DNA of 64,000 nt from Actinoplanes sichuanensis (lineage in GTDB: Bacteria; Actinomycetota; Actinomycetes; Mycobacteriales; Micromonosporaceae): assembly GCF_033097365.1 (NCBI RefSeq), contig NZ_AP028461.1, positions 11,807,501 through 11,871,500 of the forward strand, in the 5' to 3' direction. Numbering within the stretch: the first letter of the stretch is position 1; the number at the start of each line of letters is the position of its first letter. A model generated the notes under the pieces. The model was not told the origin of the DNA, ran no database searches, and saw only the letters and a program-made list of their open reading frames with translations. This document shows positions 31,830 to 40,500 of this stretch, piece by piece. The position numbers and the translations under genes were made by a program.

Positions 31830-32586
31830 CGGCGACGCCCCCGGACATCTGGACGTGGAAGTCGTCGGGGGCCGGGCCGTCCGGGCGCCAGCGGCTGACC
31901 AGGGCGACACCCGGGTCGACCAGGTCCAGGCCGCGGAACAGGCGGCGGACCTCGTCGTCGGTGCGGGGCCGGGCCGGGATGCCGCGGGCCGTGTACGCCT
32001 TCGCGCCGAGGACGGCCTGCTCGTTGTGCGCGGTCACGGTGGAGATGGCGAGGGCGCTGCCGGGGGCGAGCCGGTCCAGCAGGGCGTCGACGATCCGGTA
32101 TGCCTCCTGGTCGTCGGTGATGAACTGCAGGATCGCCACCAGAGTGATCGCGATCGGACGGCTGAAGTCGAGAGGAGCGGACAGCACGGCGGCCGTGTCA
32201 CGCAGGTCGGCGTCCAGGTAGGCGATCGAGCCGTGCGATGACGAGGTGAGCAGGGCGCGGGCGTGCACCAGGACGATCGGATCGTTGTCGACGTAGACCA
32301 CCCGTGAGTCCGGGTCCACGCCCTGCACCACCTCGTGCAGGTTCGGTGAGGTGGGCAGGCCGGCGCCGATGTCCAGGAACTGGCGGATCCCCAGGTCGTC
32401 AGCGAGGAAGCGGCCGGCCCGGGCCAGGTAGTCGCGGTTGGCGCGCATCGAGATCGGCAGGCTCGGGGACTGCTTGACGATCTCCGCGGCGGCCTTGCGA
32501 TCGGCGTCGAAGTTGTCCTTGCCGCCCAGCAGGAAGTCGTAGATCCGGGCCGAGTGGGGGAGGGACGTGTTGAGATCGACCGCCAT
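31819..32586 (-). CDS. SAM-dependent methyltransferase of the DUF574 type
   Basis: 255 residues. The family hallmark NTSLPHSARIYDFLLGGKDNFDADR is at the N-terminus, followed by MRANRDYLARAGRF, the SAM loop FLDIGAGLPTSPNLHEV and the acidic motif VVYVDNDPIVLVHARALL. This is a large actinobacterial family (methyltransf_19-like) whose targets are mostly unknown. It lies alone between a convergent flavoprotein and the barstar-domain gene on the same strand. Confidence 0.88.
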   Translation of the reverse strand: MAVDLNTSLPHSARIYDFLLGGKDNFDADRKAAAEIVKQSPSLPISMRANRDYLARAGRFLADDLGIRQFLDIGAGLPTSPNLHEVVQGVDPDSRVVYVDNDPIVLVHARALLTSSSHGSIAYLDADLRDTAAVLSAPLDFSRPIAITLVAILQFITDDQEAYRIVDALLDRLAPGSALAISTVTAHNEQAVLGAKAYTARGIPARPRTDDEVRRLFRGLDLVDPGVALVSRWRPDGPAPDDFHVQMSGGVAVKR

Positions 32587-32628
32587 GGCGGAAATCTACA
32601 TGCCCCATTGCGTTCTGGGCAAAATCGG

Positions 32629-33837
32629 TCAGCGCAGCTCGACGTCGACGCCGGAGTCGGCCAGATAGCCGAGCAGGTCGTCCATCGTGACCGCCGGGGT
32701 CCACCAGCGCCTGTCGTAGCCGGGCACCAGACGGCTCCGGGCCACCTCGGAGTCGTGCCAGACCAGCCGGAACCCGGGGCCGGCGCCCCAGCCGCCGTTC
32801 GCGCAGTCGTGCAGGGCGCCCAGGTTCCACCCGAAGTAGCCGCCGGGCCCGTTGACCGCCTCGCCGATGGCGCAGAAGAAGCCCTCGACGTCGGTGATGT
32901 GCCGGCCGGCCATGTGATAGCGGGTGCCGGACGGCCGGTCGGGGCGCTGTTCGTGGTGGGCGAGTGCGACCCCGGCCCACTCGTGGCGCAGGTCGGCGTC
33001 GTACTCGGCCCATTCGCCGTGCACGTCGGGGCGCCCGGCCCGCCAGCGCTGCCAGACGGTGCGCGCCCCGGCCGGGCGGGGGCCGCCGATCGCGTCGCCG
33101 TAGGTGGGTTGCAGGGTGACGTCGACCAGGCCGTCACCGAGACGCGACGGCCGTACCTCCGCGACCTCGGCCCCCAGGCCGGCGCCGACCATGCCGACCG
33201 CCGTGCCGTCCCGGTCGACGCTGAAGATCGAGCCCTGGATCCAGCGCCGTCGCGGGGCCGCGCCGCGGCTCAGCGCGTCGAGGGCGCGCTGCAGCGGCGG
33301 CTCGGGCCGGCAGCCGATCAGGGTGGCGCCGCGCGGCGCCGGTGTCGGCCGGGGCCGGAACACCCCGGCCACCTCCCGGCACATCCCGAAGTCCTCGTCG
33401 CCGTCGCCGGTCACCCCGACCAGCAGATATCCGTCGGCGTCGGGCGCCTTGTCGGCGCCGCGTGCGAACCGGGCGAGTTCCTCGATGCGCAGCCGGCCCT
33501 CCAGCGTCACGTCGAGCAGCCCACGGCCCAGCGCGGACGGGCGCGCGTCGAGCACGGTGATGTCGAGCAGCTCCTCGGCGCAGTGCCAGCAGTGCGCCGG
33601 GTGCTTGGACTGTGGCGGGTGGACGGCGTCCAGCCCGACGTTGCCCAGCCAGGCCGGGCCGTCGCCGTCGCACGCCGCGGCGAGCCGGCCGGCCGGCTCG
33701 CAGCCGAGCAGGCTGTAGCGCTCCACCGGCGGCTCGGGGGACTCGACGAAGAGACCGTCGATGTCGGAGCACGCGGCGATGACTAGTTCACCGTCGTCGG
33801 TGTTCTGGTCCACCACAAGCCAGGGAAAGCCACTCAT
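32629..33837 (-). CDS. Barstar-domain protein with long N-terminal extension
   Basis: 402 residues from ATG 33837 (the frame stays open far upstream through ald, which is not meaningful). The last 100 residues are barstar-like: GRHITDVEGFFCAIGEAV, then GYFGWNLGALHDCANGGWG and a C-terminal helix VTMDDLLGYLADSGVDVEL. Barstar proteins inhibit barnase-type ribonucleases. The first 270 residues hold two related segments, SALGRGLLDVTLEGRL and SRLGDGLVDVTLQPTYG, suggesting an internal duplication of an unknown domain. No ribonuclease toxin gene is adjacent, so this is an orphan immunity-type protein here. Confidence 0.8.
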   Translation of the reverse strand: MSGFPWLVVDQNTDDGELVIAACSDIDGLFVESPEPPVERYSLLGCEPAGRLAAACDGDGPAWLGNVGLDAVHPPQSKHPAHCWHCAEELLDITVLDARPSALGRGLLDVTLEGRLRIEELARFARGADKAPDADGYLLVGVTGDGDEDFGMCREVAGVFRPRPTPAPRGATLIGCRPEPPLQRALDALSRGAAPRRRWIQGSIFSVDRDGTAVGMVGAGLGAEVAEVRPSRLGDGLVDVTLQPTYGDAIGGPRPAGARTVWQRWRAGRPDVHGEWAEYDADLRHEWAGVALAHHEQRPDRPSGTRYHMAGRHITDVEGFFCAIGEAVNGPGGYFGWNLGALHDCANGGWGAGPGFRLVWHDSEVARSRLVPGYDRRWWTPAVTMDDLLGYLADSGVDVELR

Positions 33838-33927
33838 CGGGTGGAACCGTACAGCCCGGACCGTCGACCGGGGGATCCCGGTGCACGAATCCGGATGGAT
33901 CAGCTGCTCAGGGGTAACGTCCGGCAG

Positions 33928-35043
33928 ATGAAGGTCGGCATTCCCAGTGAGGTCAAGAACAACGAGTTCCGGGTGGCGATCACTCCGGCGGGAGTCTTCG
34001 AACTCGCCCGCAACGGTCACCAGGTGGCCGTCCAGTCCGGAGCCGGAGCCGGCTCGTCGATCAGCGACGCCGACTTCCGGGCGGCCGGGGCGGTGATCCT
34101 GCCGGACGCCGACGAGACGTGGGCCTTCGGTGACCTGATCCTCAAGGTGAAGGAGCCGGTGGCGCCGGAGTACCACCGGATGCGCCCGGGCCAGGTGCTC
34201 TTCACCTACCTGCACCTGGCGGCGTCCAAGGAGTGCACGGACGCGCTGGTCGAGCGCGGGGTGACCGGGATCGCCTACGAGACGGTCGAGCTGCCGGACC
34301 GGTCGCTGCCGCTGCTCGCGCCGATGTCCGAGGTGGCCGGCCGGCTCGCCCCGCAGGTGGGCGCCTATCACCTGATGCGGCAGGGCGGCGGGCGCGGCGT
34401 GCTGATGGGTGGCGTCCCCGGGGTGTACGCGGCGAAGGTCGTCGTGATCGGTGCCGGTGTGTCCGGGCTGAACGCGGCCGCCATCGCCCTCGGTATGCAG
34501 GCCGAGGTGCTGCTGCTGGACAAGAACGTGGCCCGGCTGCGGGCGGTGGACGCGGACTACCGTGGGCACATCCAGACGATCGCGTCGAACTCGTACGAGA
34601 TCGAGAAAGCCGTCCTCGACGCGGACCTGGTCGTCGGCGCGGTCCTGGTGCCCGGCGCGAAGGCGCCGAAGTTGATCTCCAACGAGTTGGTGTCGCGGAT
34701 GAAACCGGGCAGCGTGCTGGTGGACATCTCGATCGACCAGGGCGGCTGCTTCGAGGACTCCCGGCCGACCACCCACGACGATCCGACCTACCGGGTGCAC
34801 GAGTCGATGTTCTACTGCGTCGCGAACATGCCCGGGGCGGTGCCGCACACCAGCACCTACGCGCTCACGAACGTCACTCTGCCGTACGCTCTGGAATTGG
34901 CCAACCGCGGCTGGCGCGGCGCCCTGAACGCCGATCCCGCGTTGGCCGCGGGTCTGAACACGTTCGACGGCGACGTCGTCTACGGGCCGGTCGCGGAGGC
35001 GCACGCAATGCCCTGGACACCGCTGACGGAGGTGCTGCGCTGA
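33928..35043 (+). CDS. ald: Alanine dehydrogenase
   Basis: 371 residues, exactly the family length, from ATG 33928 (AGGGG 13 bases upstream). It begins [20 protein letters not shown], has the catalytic-region KVKEP and YLHLAA segments, the NAD-binding loop [19 protein letters not shown], and [21 protein letters not shown]. The enzyme interconverts L-alanine and pyruvate plus ammonia with NAD. It directly precedes xerD, its stop forming CTGA with the inferred xerD start. Confidence 0.95.
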   Translation: MKVGIPSEVKNNEFRVAITPAGVFELARNGHQVAVQSGAGAGSSISDADFRAAGAVILPDADETWAFGDLILKVKEPVAPEYHRMRPGQVLFTYLHLAASKECTDALVERGVTGIAYETVELPDRSLPLLAPMSEVAGRLAPQVGAYHLMRQGGGRGVLMGGVPGVYAAKVVVIGAGVSGLNAAAIALGMQAEVLLLDKNVARLRAVDADYRGHIQTIASNSYEIEKAVLDADLVVGAVLVPGAKAPKLISNELVSRMKPGSVLVDISIDQGGCFEDSRPTTHDDPTYRVHESMFYCVANMPGAVPHTSTYALTNVTLPYALELANRGWRGALNADPALAAGLNTFDGDVVYGPVAEAHAMPWTPLTEVLR

Positions 35044-35954
35044 CCCTGGAAAGGGCGATCAGGAGCTATCTGGACCACCTGACGGTGGAGCGCGGGCTGT
35101 CCCGCAACACGCTCGCGTCCTACCGGCGTGACCTGGACCGGTACGCCGAGGGGCTGGCCGCCGAGGGCGTCACCGATCTCGCCGACGTGCGGTCCGCGCA
35201 CGTCGCCGGGCACCTGGCCCGGCTGCGCGAGGAGGGCCTGGCGGCGGCGTCGGCGGCGCGGGCCGTCTCGGCGGTCCGCGGGCTGCACCGGTTCGCGGTC
35301 CGCGAGCGCCTGGCGGCGCAGGATCCGGCTTCGGAGGTACGGCCACCCGCACCGCCGAAACGCCTGCCCAAAGCCCTCGACGTGGACCAGGTCGGCCGGC
35401 TGCTCGCGGTGCCGGACGCGGACTCGCCACTCGGGCTGCGGGACCGGGCGATCCTGGAGTTCCTCTACGGCACCGGGGCGCGGATCTCCGAGGCGGTCGG
35501 CGCCGACATCGACGACCTCGAGTTGGACAGCGACCCGGCGGTCCTCCTGCGGGGCAAGGGCGGGCGCACGCGTCTGGTCCCGGTCGGCGGTTACGCGCGG
35601 GCCGCGTTGCAGGCTTATCTGGTACGGGCCAGGCCCACGCTGGCCGAGTCGGGTCGGGGCACACCGGCCGTGTTCCTGAACGCCCGCGGCGGACGGCTGT
35701 CGAGGCAGAGCGCGTGGACGGTCCTGCACCGCTGCGCACAGGCCGTGGGCCTGCCGGTGGAGGGGCCGTACGCGGTGAGTCCGCACACGCTGCGTCATTC
35801 GTACGCGACACATCTGCTCGACGGCGGGGCCGACGTACGGGTGGTGCAAGAACTGCTGGGACACGCATCGGTCACCACGACGCAGGTGTATACCCTGGTG
35901 ACCGTCGAACGCCTCCGGGAGGTGTACGCGACCGCACACCCACGCGCTCGTTAG
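35040..35954 (+). CDS. xerD: Tyrosine recombinase XerD
   Basis: 304 residues if started at CTG 35040. GGAGG at 35028-35032 sits seven bases before that CTG, and no ATG, GTG or TTG lies near it in frame; the next, GTG 35085, would remove the first helix. The N-terminal SAM-like domain starts [21 protein letters not shown]. The catalytic domain has Arg in [30 protein letters not shown] (HxxR) and [15 protein letters not shown] with the tyrosine nucleophile. It resolves chromosome dimers at dif. The neighbourhood with parA and scpAB is chromosomal, not phage. Confidence 0.93.
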   Translation: MTLERAIRSYLDHLTVERGLSRNTLASYRRDLDRYAEGLAAEGVTDLADVRSAHVAGHLARLREEGLAAASAARAVSAVRGLHRFAVRERLAAQDPASEVRPPAPPKRLPKALDVDQVGRLLAVPDADSPLGLRDRAILEFLYGTGARISEAVGADIDDLELDSDPAVLLRGKGGRTRLVPVGGYARAALQAYLVRARPTLAESGRGTPAVFLNARGGRLSRQSAWTVLHRCAQAVGLPVEGPYAVSPHTLRHSYATHLLDGGADVRVVQELLGHASVTTTQVYTLVTVERLREVYATAHPRAR

Positions 35955-36067
35955 AGGCTATGGATGCGTAGGCGCGACACGCCGAACGGCTGAACCCTTT
36001 CGGGGAGGGGCGGGTGGCGTACAGTCGGGCATCGGCTCCGGCTGCGAGTCGAAGGGGGGCGAGGAAC

Positions 36068-37000
36068 ATGTCAGGGAACGGCGAGCGTGCGGAGGCCTGG
36101 ACCTCCACTCTCCGGGAACAGCAGAACTCGCTGGACCTCGGCGCCGACCTGGGTCCCGCGGACCCCACGGCCTACACCATGCGCCGGCCGATCCCCGAGC
36201 CGATGCCGAAGGACCGGCACGGCCCGGCCCGCATCATCGCCCTGGCCAACCAGAAAGGTGGTGTCGGGAAGACGACCACCACCATCAACCTGGGCGCCGC
36301 CCTGGCGGAGTATGGGCGCAAGGTCCTCCTCGTCGACTTCGACCCGCAGGGCGCCTGCTCGGTGGGCCTCGGTGTCAACCCGCACAACCTCGACCTGAGC
36401 GTCTACAACCTGCTCATGCAGGATGACGTCGCCACCGAGGACGTCATCATCAAGTCCGACGTCGCCGGCCTGCACCTGCTGCCCGCCAACATCGACCTGT
36501 CGGCCGCCGAGATCCAGCTGGTCAACGAGGTCGCGCGGGAGATGGCGCTGGCCCGGGCGCTGCGTTCGGTCCGTAAGGAGTACGACTTCATCCTGATCGA
36601 CTGCCAGCCCTCGCTGGGCCTGCTGGCGATCAACGCGCTGACCATCGCGCACGGCGTGCTCATTCCCCTGGAGTGTGAGTTCTTCTCCCTCCGCGGGGTG
36701 GCGCTGCTCCTCGACACCATCGACAAGGTGCGCGAGCGGCTCAACTTCGACCTCGAGCTCGAGGGCATCCTCGCCACCATGTACGACTCCCGCACCACCC
36801 ACTGCCGGCAGGTGCTCCAGCGTGTGGTCGAGGCGTTCGGCGACAAGGTGTACCAGACGGTGATCACGAAGACGGTGAAGTTCCCCGAGTCGACCGTGGC
36901 GGGAGCCCCGATCACTACGCTGGACCCTGCGTCGTCAGGCGCCCGCAACTACCGTCAACTCGCTCGCGAGGTCATCGCCGCCCAGGCAGATCGAGGCTAG
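36068..37000 (+). CDS. parA: ParA-family ATPase (segregation-type, no adjacent ParB)
   Basis: 310 residues from ATG behind GAGGAA; a start 18 codons earlier is possible. After a 50-residue polar leader comes the deviant Walker A KGGVGKTTTTINLGAAL, then VLLVDFDPQGACSVGLGV and DFILIDCQPSLGLLAINAL. No ParB gene follows; instead an M50-like gene and, after an insertion, scpA and scpB, as in Rv1708-Rv1710 and Streptomyces. This paralogue probably works with ScpAB-SMC rather than as the origin-proximal ParAB system. A TACAGT hexamer at 36020-36025 may be its -10 box. Confidence 0.92.
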   Translation: MSGNGERAEAWTSTLREQQNSLDLGADLGPADPTAYTMRRPIPEPMPKDRHGPARIIALANQKGGVGKTTTTINLGAALAEYGRKVLLVDFDPQGACSVGLGVNPHNLDLSVYNLLMQDDVATEDVIIKSDVAGLHLLPANIDLSAAEIQLVNEVAREMALARALRSVRKEYDFILIDCQPSLGLLAINALTIAHGVLIPLECEFFSLRGVALLLDTIDKVRERLNFDLELEGILATMYDSRTTHCRQVLQRVVEAFGDKVYQTVITKTVKFPESTVAGAPITTLDPASSGARNYRQLAREVIAAQADRG

Positions 37001-37010
37001 GTCCCGCACC

Positions 37011-37679
37011 GTGCTCTTCGCTCTCGGCGAGCCAGTGGCGTTCGTCGCCCTGGTCGTCGCCTTCCTGCTCGGCCTGGCGCTGCGTGCCGTCGCCATGAGG
37101 TTCACGGCCCGCGTCGTCGGCCTCGGTGACGGCCGCCCGGTGTTCCGATTCAGCCCGCGGCACGACATCGATCCGTTCGGGGCGGTGTCGGCGGCGATCG
37201 GCGGCATGGGGTGGGGCCGGCAGCTGGCGGTCGACGAGGTGCCCCGCTGGCGTGGTCGCGGCCGTGCGGCCGCCGTCTTCGCCGCCGGGCCGGTCGCCTG
37301 CATCCTCGCCGGCGAGCTGATCATCGCCGGGTATGCGTTGGTCAGCCCGGACACGTCGGCCCTGGTGCTGCCGCCCGGATGGTTCCTGCGCGGGATTCCG
37401 GCGCCGCTCGCCGACGCGGTGGCGCTGTCGCTGGGCGTCGGCCTGCTCACCTTCGGCCTGCTGGCGCTCATCCCGATCCCGCCGCTGGACGGCTTCGGTG
37501 TTCTGTGGTTCGCGCTGCGCAATCCGGGGCCGAGCATGGCCTGGTTGCGGCTGTGGTTCGAGGACAAGAACATCGGCGCGCTGGTCCTGCTGGTGTGCGC
37601 GTTCTTCCCCACCGGTTATCCGATCCTGCTGCGGGTCATCGACTTCCTGGGCATGCTCTTCCTGCGAATCTGGGTCTGA
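37011..37679 (+). CDS. M50 site-2-protease-like membrane protein lacking HExxH
   Basis: 222 residues with about five membrane helices, GTG ten bases after parA. The family layout is recognisable: SPRHDIDPFGAVSAAIGGMGWGRQLAVDEV (the DPxG...GWG loop) and FGLLALIPIPPLDGFGVLWF (the LDG motif that holds the third zinc ligand). The first helix reads FLLGLALRAVAMRFTARVVG where active members have HExxH, so the zinc site is incomplete and protease activity is doubtful. The same gene follows parA and precedes scpA in relatives. Confidence 0.8.
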   Translation: MLFALGEPVAFVALVVAFLLGLALRAVAMRFTARVVGLGDGRPVFRFSPRHDIDPFGAVSAAIGGMGWGRQLAVDEVPRWRGRGRAAAVFAAGPVACILAGELIIAGYALVSPDTSALVLPPGWFLRGIPAPLADAVALSLGVGLLTFGLLALIPIPPLDGFGVLWFALRNPGPSMAWLRLWFEDKNIGALVLLVCAFFPTGYPILLRVIDFLGMLFLRIWV

Positions 37680-37752
37680 AATCGGCGCCGTTCCGCGGTT
37701 TCCGTGTTTCACGACCGTGTATTTCTCGACAACCGCGGTTACTGTTTGAGCG

Positions 37753-38988
37753 ATGTCGATGTCACTGGCTGTCGCTGTGCTGCTGCTCGGCGTGGCCGAC
37801 TCGATGGTCGGCTCCTATTTCGTCCTGTTCGTGACCGAGATCGTCGGTCTGACCCCACTCCAGACCGGCGTCTTCGTGTCGATCCACGGCGCTGGTGGCA
37901 TCCTGATCGCCTGGCTCGCCGGACGCGGCTTCGACCGGCGACCCGCCCGCGGATACGCCGCCGCCTCCATGCTGTGCGGTGGGGTCGCCCTGTGGCTGAT
38001 GACCGTCATCACGTCGTACGCCTGGCTGATCCTGCTCGCCGTCACCCTTCTCGCCACCCTGGCCGCCGCCTTCCCGCAGCTGTTCGCGCTGGCCCGACAG
38101 TCGGTCGGCGACGACCGGGAAGCCGGGCGGGCGGTGCCGCTGCTGCGTTCGGTGTGGTCGCTGGCCTGGGCGGCCGGGCCGCTGATCGGCGCCACGGTCC
38201 GCGCCGTGGCCGGATTCCCGGCGATCCTCCGCTCGGCCGGTGTGGTCCTCGCCGTCGCCGCCGTCTGGGTGCTGGTGGCCGTACCCCGTCCGGGCCCGCA
38301 CCGGCCGTCCGGTCTGCCCGGCGGAGAACCGGTCGCGAAGGTCCCGCGGGCCGCCACGATCCTGCTGACCACCGGCATCACCCTGTTCTTCACCGCGATG
38401 TTCGCCGCCTCGGTGGCCATGCCGCTCTTCGTCACCAGGGAACTCGGCCAGACCGACTCGTCGGTCGGCGTCCTGTTCAGCGTCTGCGCCGCCGTCGAGG
38501 TCGTGGCCGCCCTGCTGCTCGCCGCGGTGCCCGCCCACATCAGCCAGCGGTTGGTCATCCTCACCGGGATGGGCGGTTTCGTGTTCTTCTTCGCCCTGAC
38601 CGTGCTGGCCCACGACATGACGCTGCTGGTCGCCGGTCAGGTGGTCCGGGGCATCTCGATAGCCGTCGTCGGAGCCGCCGGAATCCGCTGGTTCCAGGAC
38701 GTGATGGCGCCCGCCACCGGACGGGCCACCACCCTGTTCGCAAACGCCACCACCGCCGGCATGGTGCTGGCCGGCATCGTCGGCGGCGCCGCGGTGGCTC
38801 TGCTCGGCTACACCGGCACACTGCTGCTCTGCGGCGCCGTCACGGTGGTGGCGACGATCGCTTTCGCCCTGGGCACGGCCACCCACGCCGGCCGCCCACC
38901 CCCGGCCGCCACCCCGGCCCGCCGCCCCCTCCCACGCCCCCGAGGCCCGGCCGGCAACGAGGCCCGTTCCCCGGCCGATCGAAGCTAG
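37753..38988 (+). CDS. MFS transporter (sugar-efflux SetA-like)
   Basis: 411 residues, 12 hydrophobic helices, and a cytoplasmic P/R-rich C-terminal tail of about 35 residues. Signals include LGVADSMVGSYFVLFVTE, GLTPLQTGVFVSIHGAGGI and AGRGFDRRPARGYA (the loop 2-3 motif). The overall pattern resembles sugar or drug efflux carriers of the SetA group. It is not part of the conserved segregation string and begins the accessory insertion between the M50-like gene and scpA. TACTGT seven bases before the ATG and no RBS suggest a leaderless start. Confidence 0.82.
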   Translation: MSMSLAVAVLLLGVADSMVGSYFVLFVTEIVGLTPLQTGVFVSIHGAGGILIAWLAGRGFDRRPARGYAAASMLCGGVALWLMTVITSYAWLILLAVTLLATLAAAFPQLFALARQSVGDDREAGRAVPLLRSVWSLAWAAGPLIGATVRAVAGFPAILRSAGVVLAVAAVWVLVAVPRPGPHRPSGLPGGEPVAKVPRAATILLTTGITLFFTAMFAASVAMPLFVTRELGQTDSSVGVLFSVCAAVEVVAALLLAAVPAHISQRLVILTGMGGFVFFFALTVLAHDMTLLVAGQVVRGISIAVVGAAGIRWFQDVMAPATGRATTLFANATTAGMVLAGIVGGAAVALLGYTGTLLLCGAVTVVATIAFALGTATHAGRPPPAATPARRPLPRPRGPAGNEARSPADRS

Positions 38989-39081
38989 CCCGCCGCTGGC
39001 TTCACACGACGCGTCATCGCCGCAGACATGGCCGGTCACGTCAAGCTGTCCATGGCGCCGATAAATCACTTCTGTGACGAT

Positions 39082-39098
39082 GTTCCAGACGCTGGAAC
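39082..39098. promoter_or_regulatory. Palindrome upstream of ATPase/HNH operon
   Basis: GTTCCAGACGCTGGAAC has perfect 7-base arms around ACG. It is 55 bases upstream of the ATPase start, where a regulator of this operon would be expected to bind. No dedicated regulator gene is adjacent. Confidence 0.65.
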
Positions 39099-39153
39099 GG
39101 GTTACGTCGGATGGGAACGGAACGCCGGGGTTCTAGCTCGTTAGGCTGTTCGG

Positions 39154-40500
39154 GTGTACGTCAAAGAGATCGAGTTGGTGGACCTGCGGGGCTTCCACGG
39201 TCCCCGTCGCGTTGCCCTGGATCTCAGCCGACCGGACGGTTCACTGGCCGGCTGGACGGTCGTCGCGGGCCGCAACGGCTCAGGAAAGACGTCACTCCTG
39301 CGGTCAGTCGCGCTAGCGATCGGTGGGCCCAGTGTGGCTCGGAACCTCGTCACCGATTTCTCCAGCTGGGTTTCGACAGACAGACCCGACGGGAAGGCCG
39401 CGGTGAGTCTTGTCCATGACCCGGACGTCGATCACTTCGCCGGAGACGGCCCGCCCCCCGGAGTAACCGTTCGTGCCGGTCTGGCCTGGATGACGCTTCG
39501 CGGGTCCGCGCCCGGTGCCCAGCCGATCCTCCTGTCCACACTTGACGTGGCGACAGGACGAATCGGCGACGAGGGACCGTGGAACGCCAATCCGGCGGGC
39601 TGGTGCTGCGTGGGCTATGGGCCGTTCCGCCGGCTCACCGGAAACGCCCAGCCGGGCCGGACCATCGGCGGCCCGGCTGATCGACTCGTCAGTCTGTTCG
39701 ACGAGGACGCTCCACTCGCGGAGGGCGTCGGCTGGCTGATCCGACAGCATCTGCGTGCGCTCGAGGGGCGACCGGGAGCGCGGGCACTCAAGGATCTCGC
39801 GCTGGCGGTCCTCGGGGACGGCCTGCTGCCGGATGGCTATCGGATCGAGGGGGTCGACTCCGAAGGGCTGTGGGTCGCGACGGGGGACCACCGATTCCCG
39901 CTGAAGGAGATGAGTGACGGTTACCGCGCGGTCGCGGCACTGGTAGTCGACCTTATCCGGCATCTCCATGAGACCTACGGCCGATTGGCGACCGAGACCG
40001 CTGACGGTTCGGTGGTCGTCACCGTGCCCGCAGTGGTCCTCATCGACGAGGTGGACGCACACCTCCATGTCTCCTGGCAGAAACGGATCGGCAACTGGCT
40101 CAAGCGACATTTCCCGAGGATCCAGTTCATCGTCACGACGCACAGCCCTTACATCTGCCAGGCCGCTGACGAGAATGGGCTGATCCGGCTCCCCGGGCCG
40201 GACGAGGACGAGCCACCGCGAGTCGTCGAGCAGGATCTCTACGAGCGGATCGTTTACGGAAGCGGTGACGATGCGGTCATGTCCGAACTATTCGGTCTGG
40301 ACACTCCATATTCGGATGAGGCGGTTCGTCTACGGCGTGAGTTGATCGTCCTCGAAACAGAGGTGCTGGTGGGCCGAGCCGACGACGCTGCTGTGCGACG
40401 CTACGAGGAGTTGCGTGGCCAGCTGACCAGTTCACCCGCGGCGAGAGCGGAGGAGTTGGCGGCCGGGATCATCGCCGACGCGGAGCAGCGCCGTTCGTGA
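39154..40500 (+). CDS. AAA/ABC-type ATPase of a Septu-like pair (PtuA-like)
   Basis: 448 residues from GTG. Order of motifs: IELVDLRGFHGPRRVALDL, Walker A AGRNGSGKTSLLRSVALAIGG (about 38-58), signature-like LKEMSDGYRAVAALV, Walker B VVLIDEVDAHLHVSWQ, and the switch histidine in VTTHSPYICQ. This is the SMC/OLD-like ATPase type seen in anti-phage modules. The C-terminal helix pair (RRELIVLETEVLVGRADD) resembles that of ATPases paired with HNH nucleases. It overlaps the HNH gene by four bases. Codon use is less GC-biased than in neighbours. A TAGGCT hexamer six bases before the GTG suggests a leaderless start. The Septu call is inferred from architecture. Confidence 0.8.
   Translation: MYVKEIELVDLRGFHGPRRVALDLSRPDGSLAGWTVVAGRNGSGKTSLLRSVALAIGGPSVARNLVTDFSSWVSTDRPDGKAAVSLVHDPDVDHFAGDGPPPGVTVRAGLAWMTLRGSAPGAQPILLSTLDVATGRIGDEGPWNANPAGWCCVGYGPFRRLTGNAQPGRTIGGPADRLVSLFDEDAPLAEGVGWLIRQHLRALEGRPGARALKDLALAVLGDGLLPDGYRIEGVDSEGLWVATGDHRFPLKEMSDGYRAVAALVVDLIRHLHETYGRLATETADGSVVVTVPAVVLIDEVDAHLHVSWQKRIGNWLKRHFPRIQFIVTTHSPYICQAADENGLIRLPGPDEDEPPRVVEQDLYERIVYGSGDDAVMSELFGLDTPYSDEAVRLRRELIVLETEVLVGRADDAAVRRYEELRGQLTSSPAARAEELAAGIIADAEQRRS

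Noticed and set aside
33841..33927. Longer alanine dehydrogenase start
   Set aside because: The extra 29 residues are unlike the family; ATG 33928 gives the standard 371-residue protein.
35040..37000. Phage or plasmid integration (recombinase plus ParA)
   Set aside because: XerD and this ParA lie with ald, the M50-like gene and scpAB in the order known from actinobacterial chromosomes; no att repeats, no phage genes, no ParB.
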